A stretch of DNA of 64,000 nt from Apoderus coryli. Taxonomy: Eukaryota; Arthropoda; Insecta; Coleoptera; Attelabidae. The DNA lies in contig OU452211.1 in the NCBI GenBank assembly GCA_911728435.2, forward strand, positions 11,452,428 through 11,516,427, in the 5' to 3' direction. Position 1 is the stretch's first letter; every line of letters starts with the position of its first letter. The translations under genes and the position numbers were made by a program. A model generated the notes under the pieces. That model had not been told where the DNA came from. It saw only the letters and a program-made list of their open reading frames with translations, and ran no database searches. This document shows positions 10,027-22,470 of the stretch, one piece after another.

Positions 10027-12209
10027 GACTCGTTTGAAGGGGAGCATTTTTCTCAAATCGTCAATTTTTTCATTAAAGTAATGTCATTAGAAAATAAAAA
10101 AGATGTGTGTGCTTTTCTTATGAAAATCCACTCGCTTAAACAAAATACTAACTTGCGAGGTCTAACAGATGCTCTGCTGCCAGTACTTTTTTTGAAAATT
10201 TCACCACAAACGTATTCCAGCACATTCGATCTTAATGCATTTTATTGTTCCATTGGTAGAACGCTGACGGAATCAATTAAACCAAAGAACGACGCCTTAA
10301 GCTATATGGGAGAGCGTCTATGGGATGGTCCATTTTGTTTGTCTGCTGTGGATTTGGCGGAGATGATTGAGGTTGTTGCTGAGATCAGGAAGAGAGACTC
10401 TTGTGGAATTGATGGAATGGCGATTACAGTAATTAAAAACTTACCACTGTCTGCTCTTAGAGCCTTAATCGATGCTATAAACTTATCTTTTTTACGAGGT
10501 GTATTTCCTGCATGCCTAAAAACCGCATTGGTTATACCATTACATAAGAGTGGTGAAACTGATAATCCATCAAATTTCAGGCCCATATCTTTACTGTCAA
10601 CTTTTTCCAAAATAATCGAAAAGCTAGTCAAAAAGCGACTCCTCAGTTTTCTCAGAACCAATAATATAATAACATCGGAGCAGTTTGGCTTCCAGAGCGC
10701 CAGGAGCACTTCGGATGCCGTATTTTCTTTTCTCGAGAATGTTTATTCCCAGCTCAATGAGAATAGAGCAGTTGCCGGAGTATTTTGCGATTTTTTCAAA
10801 GGCGTTTGATTGTGTAGATCACAGCATCCTTCTCAGGAAGCTTGAGTTTTATGGTGTTAGGGGTGCACCTTTGGACTGGTTTCATTCTTATTTGACTGAC
10901 CGAAGGCAACTGGTCAGGTTTGAAGGTGGTATGTCTGATAGTATGTGTGTGCCTTGCGGAGTGCCACAGGGGTCTGTTTTGGGTCCTGTTCTTTTTCTTC
11001 TTTATATTAACGACATTACCACTATTGGACTAACGGGAAGCTTTACGCTGTTTGCGAATGATACGACACTCCTTTGGCATGATAGAGATGCTAATGTTGT
11101 CAAGGAAAACATTCGACGTGATTTGGGAAAGTTAAAGGAATGGTGCGATTCGAATTATCTCTCATTTAATTTATCAAAAACACATGTATTATGATGATTT
11201 GATGTTTGAAAATAACCATATTAATAGTCCTAATTGTGTTAAATTTTTGGGAATCCAAATTGATTTAAAGCTGAAGTTTGATGAACATGTTAAACTGTTA
11301 GGCAAAAAGGTTTCATCTGGCTGTTATGCTTTGAGAGTTGTGTCAGGGGCTCTTGGACTGAAAGTTGCACGAAATGTGTATTTTTCTTTAGTGGAGGCGT
11401 ATCTTCGATATGGAATAGCGTTCTGGGGTACTTGTAGCCAAACTTTGTTTAAGAGTATATTTACACTGCAGAAGCGGGCTGTTCGTTATATGTGTAAGAC
11501 AGATTTTACTGCAAGCTGTAGAGAATTATTCAAAAAACATCGAATATTGACTTTTCATTTTAGAAACTGTATGTCTTATTCATAAAAATGTAAGAAACAT
11601 TAACAGCTCAGCTCCACCTAGTCACCCTTATCCCACGAGACTAGTTCAGCGGGTGCACTTGCCTATACCGAGGTCTGCCTTGGTAAAGAAATCACTCCTT
11701 TATGACAGTCGCAGAATGTACAATCATTTGCCGCCAAACTTGACGGCTGTAAAAAATCCCAAGCAATTTAGGGAGGCTGTTAAGCGCGTTCTTCTTGGGA
11801 AGGCCTATTACTCGCTGGAGGACTACTTTGCTGATGCGCGGTAATGTTTGTTTTGATTTTGTTGTGTTGATCCGCTTTTGGCTTGGTTTGATGATTTTAA
11901 TGTATTATATTTTTTCTGTTCTGCTACTTGCATTTATATACATATTTATGTTGTGTTGTTATTTACATATTTTACTTCATGTATGTTTGGGGGATTTGAC
12001 ATTTTACTCTTGCCTTCCTACTAACACTGACAACATAATGTAGTAGGTTTACGTATGTTTTTAAAATATTTTTGTTACATTGTGTTTTAAACGATTAATT
12101 ACATAAATCTTTTGTACTTGTATACGTCTTTGTTATATATTAATTTAAGTATGACTTTGTCTACAAGAACTTTTGTGATTCTTTTATGACAATAAAGTTA
12201 AAGATAATA
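10027..12209 (+). mobile_element. LINE-B copy A, Jockey/CR1-group retrotransposon fragment
   Basis: This plus-strand non-LTR element runs from the linker before the reverse transcriptase to the 3' end. It shares its last 1.3 kb with the copy at 22.5-23.8 kb. The shared 3' end has a polyadenylation-like AATAAA and the terminus ACAATAAAGTTAAAGATAAT (ending near 12209). The 5' limit is uncertain; a stop in the coding frame lies at about 10023-10025, and no endonuclease domain was seen upstream. The copy carries at least three frame-disrupting indels and one catalytic-site change, so it is dead. Confidence 0.8.
10081..11842 (+). pseudogene. LINE-B copy A reverse transcriptase, frameshifted and FADD-to-FAND mutated
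   Basis: Segment one (10081-10800) covers the linker and RT fingers: CGIDGMAI, ALVIPLHKSGE, NFRPISLLSTFSKIIEKL, EQFGFQ. A one-base insertion in the T run near 10792-10797 then shifts the frame. Segment two (to 11194) has motif A (FDCVDHSILLRKL) and motif B (GVPQGSVLGPVLF). It has FANDT where copy B has FADDT, so a G-to-A change removed a catalytic aspartate. A 17-bp deletion just after THVL creates a stop. An 11-bp deletion near 11552 breaks segment three. The C-terminus (SLEDYFADAR) ends at about 11842. Confidence 0.82.
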
Positions 12210-15200
12210 TTTAACATTTTGCTCTACAAATCCACACACTACACAATAATAGACATAGAATATGATTAGATACTTGATTTTCCAACAAAATTTGACTTAC
12301 TCAACTTTCAAAATAAAATAATAATTTATTTTATCTAAAAAAAAATTCCTATTAATTTCATTTGTCATTCAATATTAACATTAGGGAGTTATAGTTCAAA
12401 ATTTATTAAAAACTGAAGAAAGCTCTCGATTTAAGATTTCTTGTGCTCAATCTGTTAAAACTATGATGAATAAAAGTTATTATCATTTTCCGCATTCCAG
12501 AAAGCAGTTAAACAAACTAATTTATTATAACTAATGTTCTATTAGCTTTCAGGCAAATGTGGTTTAAAATTAGTTCAATATTGAACAAAATCTCTTGCTT
12601 AGTACAAATACTGTTAATTATGAACAACTTGACTGCCATTTTCTCTTACCGCAGACCAGGAGCAAACTGAATTAATGACTAATAGAACTAAACTGAATTT
12701 AAGTCGATTGTGGTTCAAAGTGATGTAAGAACGGAGCAAAGGTTTCTTTTGTAAACCCTCTAATCCGGCAACAATGCCAGTTTCATACGGAAAAGTCGCG
12801 CCGCACGACGTGCGAATGACCAATCTAAAAGAAATTTCAAGTTCCGCATTTTGCAGGGCCGAGGGCTGTTTATATTCTCTGTTCATTACCTTCTTTGTCT
12901 TTCTCTCAACATATCGACCTAGAGCACTCTCTTACCGGTCAGTGTGCGAGTGACCGTCGGTTCACTGGGGTAAGGGTGATTAACCGACTGAGGTTATTGA
13001 CATTTTGGCAAAAGAAACATATTATTAGGTATTGCGGATGCTGTAAAATCGTTTTGCCGAGTAGTATATAGCATTAACAACTGCTTTTCTTGTGATTGAA
13101 GGAAAAAAATGGTGTATCGGATAAGAAAGAATAGTTTCTTGCAAAAAACGATAGTAAAGAACGTTTTCTTTATTTAATGAATATTATTTGTACTATGAAA
13201 GATCTTTATTATACTTGATGCATTTAATTTGCGCTGGAACAGAGTTTCTCGTTGATAGTGATTGTTCAATCGTATTTATACGTTAATCACCTAGGAACCA
13301 TATAGAATTGCTCTAGTCGAATATTATATAGAAATCAGGAAGAGTCAAACGGCCAAAATAAATGGCTGCTGGCAGATTAATAAACCATCGAATGTCATCC
13401 AGTCATTTAAATCAACTACAATAAGCTTTTTGTTCTTGAAGCGTCTAGAGATGCAATAAGATGCTGGAGAAAGGTTTGTCTTCTTGAAGTAGTGAAGCTT
13501 TTTTTTTTATCAAATTCGTTTCTGTCCCACATTGATTATGGAAAGCGCCGATGCAACGACACGTTAGGGGTTCACAAATATCGGTTGTACGACACATACC
13601 AGAACAAGGGTGCTAAGTTTTCAAACCAAAAGCACGTCAATCTGTTCTCTGCAGATAATTCGGTATATGTTAAAACTGCATCATTTTTACACAGAAATCG
13701 AATGGTGTTGCAAATTATTTTCAATTTTTTCTCATTAACAATTAAAGTTTTAGTATCCCTTTCTTGTGTACAAAGGAATAACCTTCCTTACCTATGAAAC
13801 ATATTACAATCTATTAATTTTACACCCGTAAGCCTTTTAGCACTTGACACTTTTCCAGTATGTCTTACAAATAATGAAGATTTCAAATTATTCTTACTAA
13901 TAACTGAGAAACAAATTAAATGCTCTACGTGAGGTTCTGCATGATACGTTTGGTCGAACTTAACAATTCGTAGCAATAATATTATCTGCTTTAACATTTT
14001 TGATAGCTGTTTTAGAATAATTTAGCTCATCTTTACACAGACAAATAATAAACTTAATCTTTAGGTTTTACTAAATTGGATAATCTTTTACGTAGGCTCT
14101 AACCTATTTCTTATGATTAATTCCCTAATCCAATTTTAAGTAAGTGGATTACCTGAGAAGTGGATAATAGTTCACAACATTTTTAATTTGAATTGAGAAA
14201 TGATGCACATTTTTTCGAATTTACTTAAACAGTTAATGCCAAAAAGACTTCAGGAGCCTCAACTCTGAAGTTTTGGTATTAATGAAAAAGACATGTCAAT
14301 TTTAGTGAGTAGAACATTAAACAATTAAAATTGCTTGGGTTTAAATGTTTGTCAGTTTATTTAAAATTAATTTCTAAAAAAGAAATGACGTGTTAAATAG
14401 ATTTTATCAAGATTACTATTATTTACATAAAATTTTAAAAGTTGGGAAACTGTATGCAGTTTCTACATAATAACACAAATCTATTTCAAACATTTTGCAA
14501 TATATCAAGTGTTATGCGTCTGAATTCAGATAGATATTATGCTCGTAAACCTCATAAAGGCTTCAGGAAGTTCACGGCATGAACTTTGAGTATGTCTCAA
14601 AACAGCAAAAATTTTTCCCGTAAACTTTGTAATAATTCTCATTTTCTATTAGAAATTTTAGGGAATTGTACCTCGCAAAGGTGTTAAAGATGCTTAAAAT
14701 ATAAGCTTGTATACAACAAATTCTTATTAACACTTTCTGTATTTATTTATGATATTATTTCAGTTCATATTTTGCTTTGGTAGTAGGAAGTATCCTACTT
14801 ATGTTTATATTTTATGAGATAAATGAACTTAGTTTTAGTATAGTGGCCTAGTTTGTTTTACTTTTAAAATAATAGATAATGAAATGTATTATGGGTAAAT
14901 GACATTGATGACACAAATTTGTTAACTGTTAATTTAAGAACCTTTTATTTGATTACTAATTGTTTCGTAGAAGTTTTATCGGCTAGTTTATGATCATTTT
15001 ACAACAAAACTGCCTCTGGCCCTCCAATTTTCTGTATCTACGGCAATGACTATATTTTTTAGAAAAGTAATTTATTTACAAACATTTTGCTATTCTTTAT
15101 AAAAGTCGATAAAATTATTCGTTTCAGAGATAATTTGATAAATGTCAGAGGTTGTTTTGTCACAAAATTGGATTTAAAAACAATTTGGTCAATGGATTGA

Positions 15201-17296
15201 CTCGTTTTTTTCTGGAACACCCTGTATAGTAACATCCTGTATATATCTATTATTTTAATGAAATTTTCAAAATTTAATTTATTATTTTTTAATCTAATAT
15301 TTTATTAAATTAAATAAATAGAAGCATAGTTTGAAAATGCTACTAACAATATCAATAATACTGAACAGGTTCCAGAGCCATATTGAGCGAGCTTTATCAA
15401 TAATTTCCAATGAAAAGCATCAATCTGTATAAAAGTTGTTTCCCATCATATTGACTTGTTCATCAAAGTTGCCAAATATGTATAAATACATAATAAGAAA
15501 CGACATGATCGTGGGCCAATGCCTATAAGAACTTACTAGCAGGTCATCGACCTGAACTCGCTGTGACCTACTAACTTTGCCAAGTCAATGAACTGTATCC
15601 CGCCATTCTAGTTGTCAAGATGTGCACGTTTCAATTATTTTCGGCTTTTGTTTTAATGTGATGGGCATGGCCGATGTGAAGGAGGTACGATTTCGTGGTA
15701 AAATTAACGAAAATTTTATAAAAACTTAGGGAATCATTGATGCAATGCAACATATTGTACTGAAATTAAACGCTAGTAACACCACATCTACAGGGCACTT
15801 CAATAACCACATTAAAACTACATAATTCTTTACAATATTTCATATCAACTAAATTTGTCCAGATCCGTATAAATAGCATTGACTTTAAACTACAGCGTCA
15901 CATTGGGCAAAAATAAAGTTGCAGAGTTCAAAAACTTCGTATAAATTTGAGACTGTTGATGAAATTTGGGTTAAATAATTTAACCCCCACTTCGCGAGCT
16001 TTGGAACTTCTCATGCAGCAATGGAGTCGGACTTCGAAATTCAAAAATTCTGCGTGATTTTGCGCCCAAAATCAGCATCAATCTCAATTGTCTATGATCG
16101 TTGGACTTTACAACTTTATTTAACATAAAGTTCTTGAGAACGACGCAAAATTTCCCGGATTGCAGCAATATTTTCAAGAGAACTTCCGCTTCTCCGACAT
16201 ACAAGGATTTTCACCGATCTGGTTGTTTCAAGTTTATTTCTTAGACGGCAAATTGTCGACCCTGAACGCTGATCATAGCATGGAAGACCTGCCAGAACGT
16301 ATGCCTATTAGAATATTAGATCTTGGCGCTTTGTTAAATCATGTAGCTCTCTATAAAACCAACTACATACGCCTGTCAAAGATGTCACCTGTCTGATTAT
16401 TGAATTCCTCATGCGCTGTTGCCAAACATCTATTATGTTTAAAGTGAGTGACCTGAACTGAAGTTTGACAATGCTTAGTTTCCTAGTCATATTAATGATA
16501 AATGAAGAGCCCTATAGGATGGCTATATAATAAAATAAAACTAATTAAATTTCATCATAGATCATAGAGGATAATATATTGTTGTGATTCCGGTATTATC
16601 ATTACGATGGTATTCATTGTATAGATACGTTTTGGATCTCTCCCATAATAACAACAAACAATAAAATAGCAATGAGAAGAATATCTTTTCTGCTACAACC
16701 CACAATGTAGGAAGTTGAACGTGTAATCGACCATATTTCTTTCTCGTTTGTTAGGGATTTTCTATATCGGAAATATTTGATATTTTATTATTTCGAATAA
16801 TGCCGCTCCTACTTTTTAATGGATTAGCATTGTTATTGTTATTATTATTTATCAACTAATGTGTATATGAAAAAAGATAGTTCAATAGCATTAGATTTTG
16901 CGGAAATATTGTTTATGATTTGTTTTCACAACATACTTTCATCACATACTGCTGATGTTGATGAAAGCTGTTCAGTTGCTTTCTCTCGGTTTTTCAAGCA
17001 GTAACTATGTCCGGGAAAGTTGATTAGGACTATAGTAGAATAAAATATTAATTAATAACAAATATAATAAAAGAAATAAATAGATAATGAGCTTCCAAAT
17101 GCGATCTACTAGTGGGGTGTTATTTTTATATTGTCTGTGAAATAAAATCATCTTCCTTCAAAAATTCTCAGTTTTAGTTGTCCAGATTATCATAAAAGTA
17201 TCCATCCCCCGAGACCAGGGGTACATTTTTTAATTTTTTGAAAATTTCTCTAATATAATGATGACAACATTTACGAGAGATATAAATTAATTCATT
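12210..17296. other. intergenic interval without recognised genes
   Basis: Roughly 5 kb with no supported gene. Two patches are more GC rich and CpG containing than the rest: about 12780-12970 and about 15520-15690. The second contains an ATG with a 20-odd-codon frame followed by GAAGGAG|GTACGA, which could be a first exon, but nothing confirms it. The ORFs at 13492-13797 and 16160-16396 match no family that I recognise. An ACACCCTGTATAG motif lies at 15217-15229. Confidence 0.4.
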
Positions 17297-19651
17297 TGAG
17301 GGGTATAGATTCAAAATCCGCCAAGTCACGTTTATAACAATTTACAGGAGACGTCAAAAACTGATACAGAAGCCTACTGCCTTATTTTTACCTATCTGTT
17401 TGATTTACTTACAATCTAATACAGTGGTTTATTAGAAGAGCACAATAGAAAATATTTTTCGGCAGAAGTTTTTACAAAAAACGGTTTTTATATATGGACA
17501 TGGTGGGATTTGCAGCTAAATTTAGCAAATTCGACTATAAAGTCCAAGTTTTACTTTAAAGACTATAATAATTTTAGACCAATATTAATTAAGAAAAGAT
17601 TTTATTATTTGTTCTTATATATAAACAAACAAATTTATGTTGATATAAAAAAACTAAAGAAACAATTTGTATTTAACAAAGAAGATACTTCACATTCCAA
17701 TTGCTTCTTCGGGATGAAATTCTGTGCATAACTCATTGGTCAGAAGTTCTGGATCACCCTCATCAGTAGTTAGAGAGAATGTTATAGCATCCTTATAAAA
17801 TTTTAGATCAGGATTTTCCTGCCAGTCAATTCCATAGTGTGGCTCTAACAATTTAGAAACACTGTGGGCTTTCTGTTTATCGCTTTTCTGCCAGGTTCAA
17901 TTTGGTCAGGCTGTATCATATGATTTTTTTTTCCTTTTTTACAGATGCTCCAAAAACTAGTATCGCTATTATAATTAACTTCACCTTGAACTTCAATTGT
18001 TCCATTTTGCTTCAAAATTTTAAAACGTTTGCATTGTTGAAACTGAAAATGGCAAGCTCCTGGTGGCTTAAAAACTTGTGATACTGCGGTTTTCCAAATC
18101 GAATACATCCCATTCTTCAGTCAATTTAAAAACTGTTGCGTTTTGTTCCAGTATGCGTACATACTGCTCCGGATTTACAATAATTTTTGATTTTTTAATT
18201 TTCCTTTCGGAAATACCAAACACACGATCTGGCGGCATAAAACTGTGGCCTACGATCGGAAATATTAATTCAATACACTGAATATTATCAGGTGCTTTTC
18301 TATGCAGAAAAATTGCAAGCATGCCTATCATCGTAATGTTTTTATTTTGGCCAGGGCAGCCATCTGCAAAGATACATGCTGTAATAACTTTAGAGAATCT
18401 ATGTGTTGATAGTTTATGAAATAATGCTGAAGCTATAACACTTGAGTTTTTTGGTAATTCCAGATCAGTCCATACATACGCTGTCACTGTGTCAGGATTA
18501 ACTTTAGCATTTGATGTACCATTTATAATTGAAAAATTGTAAAAATTATATTGGGAAGAGAAATAAGCTTTCTTGTGAGGTAATTTCGGAAGAGCTAAAT
18601 TTTTCTGACAATCCATAGAAAAAACTTCCCTTTCCTTGCTGTTATTTTTAAGAAGTTTGTAAAATGAGTTCGCTTTAAGTTTATGCAATTGCTGCAGAAT
18701 ATTCAGTTCCTTTTTTTCGCTTCGTATTTTTCATTTTTTATGTTTTCGGTATATTTTAAACAAACAGAGCATGGGTCCGTAATAGGAGTTCCAAATCCAA
18801 TATTATAGTGCGTTGCAAAATACGAACGAAAATAATGTTCCTTAACAGTAAGAGAAGGTTCCACTGATATGGTATTAAGTTTGAAGAGGTTTCTTATATT
18901 CAGGTCACATGGTAGATACGTTCTTTTCTTTACTTGACTCCTACGGTAGTGGGATTCCACGCATTTAAAACTCTCAATAAAATTACTCATAGCTAGCTTC
19001 TTTTGGTCATTTTTTTCTAGAACGCGATCGCCTCCTCTATTTTCAGTTGGAATTTTTTATTTTTTTTTTTTTGATGAACTGTGCTGCCCATATCTCTCTG
19101 TACTCGACTTCTTCTCCTTTTGGGTAGCTTAGCATCGCAACATTTTAAAATGAAAGGATCTTCTTTAAGTTTCGATGGAATTTCATAAAATCTTGCATGA
19201 ACAAATTGCAGTTCCGTCATTGTTAAGGAGTTACATTTCAGCAACTGAGTTTTATGCCAACATAATACCAATATTATCCATCACAAGAAAATAATAGTGA
19301 ATTTACGTAGTATGTAGTTTTACTCCGAATAATGTCCGAACACAACTAACAAACACAATAACATTACCGCCTAATAAGTATTGAAAACCGTTAGTGCAGT
19401 TCACGTGACGGTCCAAACGTTTTGCAATTGGCCAAAACGGACTTGGCGGTGTTTGCAAATAAACGTTTTTGGACAAGACGGATTTTGCAGTCATAAGGGT
19501 ATTTTCTCCCTTATTTTATTAATGGTTTATGGTGGAATATGCATATAAATTATGTTTGACCCTATGCATGTACTTATAAAGACCAAATTCCCGTATCTAA
19601 CTCAGATTTCATAAAAATGTGACTTGGCGGGTTTTGCATCTACACCGCTCA
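17297..19651 (-). mobile_element. 2.35-kb DNA transposon with 33-bp inverted ends and DUF7869-like gene
   Basis: Positions 17297-17329 and the reverse complement of 19619-19651 match at 29 of 33 positions. Both contain the core CCGCCAAGTCAC, preceded by TAGAT-x-CAAAA. Related ACTTGGCGG-type sequence also occurs inside the right end, near 19442-19450. Between these ends lies a single minus-strand gene relic. Inverted ends enclosing one multicopy-type gene is the organisation of a cut-and-paste transposon. Target-site duplications could not be fixed (the flanks ATT and TTT are too A+T rich). The superfamily is not known to me. Confidence 0.65.
17690..19271 (-). pseudogene. DUF7869-like putative transposase, multiple frameshifts
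   Basis: The conceptual protein is spread over five overlapping frames. The diagnostic block is ADGCPGQNKN (within 18068-18688), preceded by AYVWTD and followed by GHSFMPPDRVFGISERKIKK. This D / D-x-C-x-x-Q-N-K-N / GH-x4-D-x-x-FG-x-x-E pattern belongs to the large family of multicopy insect proteins I associate with Pfam DUF7869, with an RNase-H-like, DDE-type appearance. The N-terminal part has a Cys pair (DPCSVC). The C-terminus HYGIDWQENPDLKFYKDAI runs to a stop at 17690-17692. Frame changes occur near 19025, 18714 (A run), 18090 (extra T: DWKTAVSQVF becomes DLENRS) and 17880. The gene is non-functional. The family name is from memory; the motifs are visible. Confidence 0.65.
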
Positions 19652-22470
19652 TTTCTTGAATGAAATTGCACATACAGTGTGACCAATATACACCACACTT
19701 CTCCCATTCATATCAGTTAAAATTTTACTTTGACACAAAGTTGCGGCAACTGAGATGGCAACTTTTTATTGCTTTGTAGTGTAGTTTGCGACTTTGGAAA
19801 TTCCTTCAAAGTTACGAAACTCTGTCGTAATATTCAAACTCTATCGCAATATGAAAAAACAACTTTACGGAAGGTTTTACTATTCACTCAATTTTAAAAT
19901 TACTTACAAAGTTCCATTACTCAAAAAAAACTAACTTAAACTAACTATAGGGACAAAAATATAAAAAATCGTTATCGTTGTTTTTGTGACAATGTAAGCC
20001 ATTAGAACGAAGAAGGATTTTAGGCAGATTTTACAGAAAATTGGTTTTGAACGAACCGAATCAAAACAGGAACAGCTGTCTTCAATAGAAAGTTACAAAA
20101 ATAGTAATTTAATCAAGACCCACTAAATTAAAATAAAGACAGTTTTAAAATTGCCCACAATAAATGATAAATGAAAAATCTGGTGAACACCACAGTCCAG
20201 TCGATTCAACAGATGAATTGAGAAGTGTCGACTCGAACGTTTTGAACTAATTTGAACAGAATATAATTTAAACGTTAATTGAGCGCATTTTGAGCAAGAA
20301 CTATTTAACCCAACTATTTAGCGACATAAACAATTTTAATTAATTTTGAATAATATGCGTAGAATTCATTTTAGCTTTATCATTTGTTATATTCATTAAA
20401 GTTTATAATAAAAACAATAATAATAGCGTACCATATTTAAATTCTAAATCGAATATTTTTAACTAGCCTATATTTACTGAATTAAATACAAAAATTGTCT
20501 TCTATAGTAATAAAATTTTGAAATGAATGTAGATGGGTGTGGCTGAAGGTTATAAGTTTGCAAGGAGACATGTTTCCCTATATTTTATTTTAACCCAGAG
20601 ATAATTTGAATTTTCTTAGTTTAAAAACACCAAGCGTGTATGTTTTTGCTTGATCACTCGGTATGCGTTATGGTACTTTGTTTTCCCTGGTATATCATAA
20701 ATCATGATCTACTTCACTCGTCAAAAAAGTTGATTTTATTTTTTAACACGCAGTAGGTACTAATAATTTATGGTAATTACTTGTACATCAAATTCTGACC
20801 TAATTTGCTTAAAAAATAATTTAAAATTATTACCGGTTATTTTGTTAATTGATAAATAAAATATTTAAACTTGTTTATCATAGGTATAAAAGCAATGACC
20901 AATTTAAAGACCATTTTTCACCTTTTAAGCACATATGTCCATATAACTAAGCTTTTAAGCACGATTGCTCACTACTGTTGTAAACATCTTGTGACAAATG
21001 AAAAAAAAAAGAAAAAATCGGCATAACAAACAAATAATAATGTATTAAAAATCCATCTGTAATACGGTAAGCTGTTAAACTGGACACCGGCCAAGGCGGA
21101 AAGGCTTCAAAAAAATTGAAATGAAAAGGCTGATCCTTCAAATAGCCCTACAGAAGACTACTTGCACCAGAATATTAACGTAGTTATTAAAGTTTTATTC
21201 AAACAGTAACTGGACTTTTGATATGGTGATTGTAGAGGATGACTTGCAAGTTTTTGGGCTTAGCCCTAGACTATCACAAACCTCTACAAATTCAGTTTTA
21301 TAAAAATATTTGTATACCATTTCTGCGTGAAAAAATCTTAATAAGGATATTATAACCAACATTTAAATTATTTTTTGAGTATTAGTTTGAAAGTACTGAA
21401 GTTCCACATATAATTTCAAAGAAACTTCAATTCGATGACTCATGGCTAACAATTTTTAAAGTATAGAGGGTTATTTTTAGTATGCTCAACGTTATTTTGT
21501 TATATAAAAGCATAAAATATCTCAAAAGAAGTATTCAACTTCAACATGTAGTTTAAGGGTTTTTCAAGGCATGACTGTTTTCTGCTGTCTGTTTGCTCAA
21601 AGCTGACATTATCCATTCAATCAGTAAGCTTTTTGTATATGCTTGCTTTTCATCCTATCTAGGACCTCATCAGTCTACTATAGGTAAGGCTTTCAATAAT
21701 TTTAAATATATTGAATTACTTATAAATTCGAGAAAATACAGTTATTATGATAGTTAACTAAATGCAAAAAATAAAAATTTAAATAATGTATCCAATATTG
21801 CATATTTTTCTTTGGGTCATTAATAAAATATCCATCAACCCTTTATTTATTTACAGTCGTCGAATAAATTACAAATTTAAGCTTTGGTAGAACAAAATTA
21901 AAATGAAAATAACTTTGACAATAATTATTTAGAATATTCTGGCGCAATGGACTTGCACCCAACACTTGGTGATGGACACACACCTTGCAGATGGTCAGGC
22001 CCTTCGTCACTCCCAATTAGCGATTCAGCCCTTCACTTCATATATTCATCATAATCCTTATTGACCGCAAAAAGAGCATCTCTTTTTTGAGAAAACATAA
22101 TACGGCGATTTGTTAGCCAAGCATGTTTTAGGTTTTACACTCTTGTGCCTATATAGTAGTGGTCAGAGCATATAAAAGCCATGGTAGGTCTGTTTGCTAT
22201 ATATTTTTCTTTATGTATACAATTATTGAATAAAATGTTTGGTATTGTTAAACGTTTTTGGCACATGCTTAAAATTTCTATGGATTTTGTAATGGATGAG
22301 ATACGTTTTGAAAAATATAGCAGGATATATTAGAAAATACAATTGGTATGTCAATCTTCATGCTGGTTGAACCAAATTCAAACTCTAAATGGTCAATGTA
22401 AATAATTGACAGACATCTTCCAGGGTCATAGCTATACTCTGTATGCATCCAATTCATAGATAGCTAAATC
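19652..22470. other. non-coding A+T-rich interval
   Basis: No gene or complete element is recognised. The ORF at 20947-21141 has no motif. A GC-richer, unassigned stretch at about 21935-22060 may be an old repeat fragment. Confidence 0.45.

Noticed and set aside
12614..12886. 90-codon minus-strand ORF in a GC-richer patch
   Set aside because: No known motif and no exon boundaries; codon content looks random.
13492..13797. 101-codon plus-strand ORF
   Set aside because: No recognisable domain, low-complexity hydrophobic C-terminus and A+T-rich context; no splice or start evidence. It may be chance or an unidentifiable repeat.
15661..15690. Possible first coding exon (MGMADVKE then GTACGA)
   Set aside because: Only about eight codons before a weak donor and no downstream exon recognised; kept only as part of an unexplained GC-rich patch.
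16160..16396. 78-codon plus-strand ORF and overlapping minus-strand ORFs at 15980-16490
   Set aside because: I tried to match these to mariner/IS630 transposases on both strands and found no convincing catalytic block.
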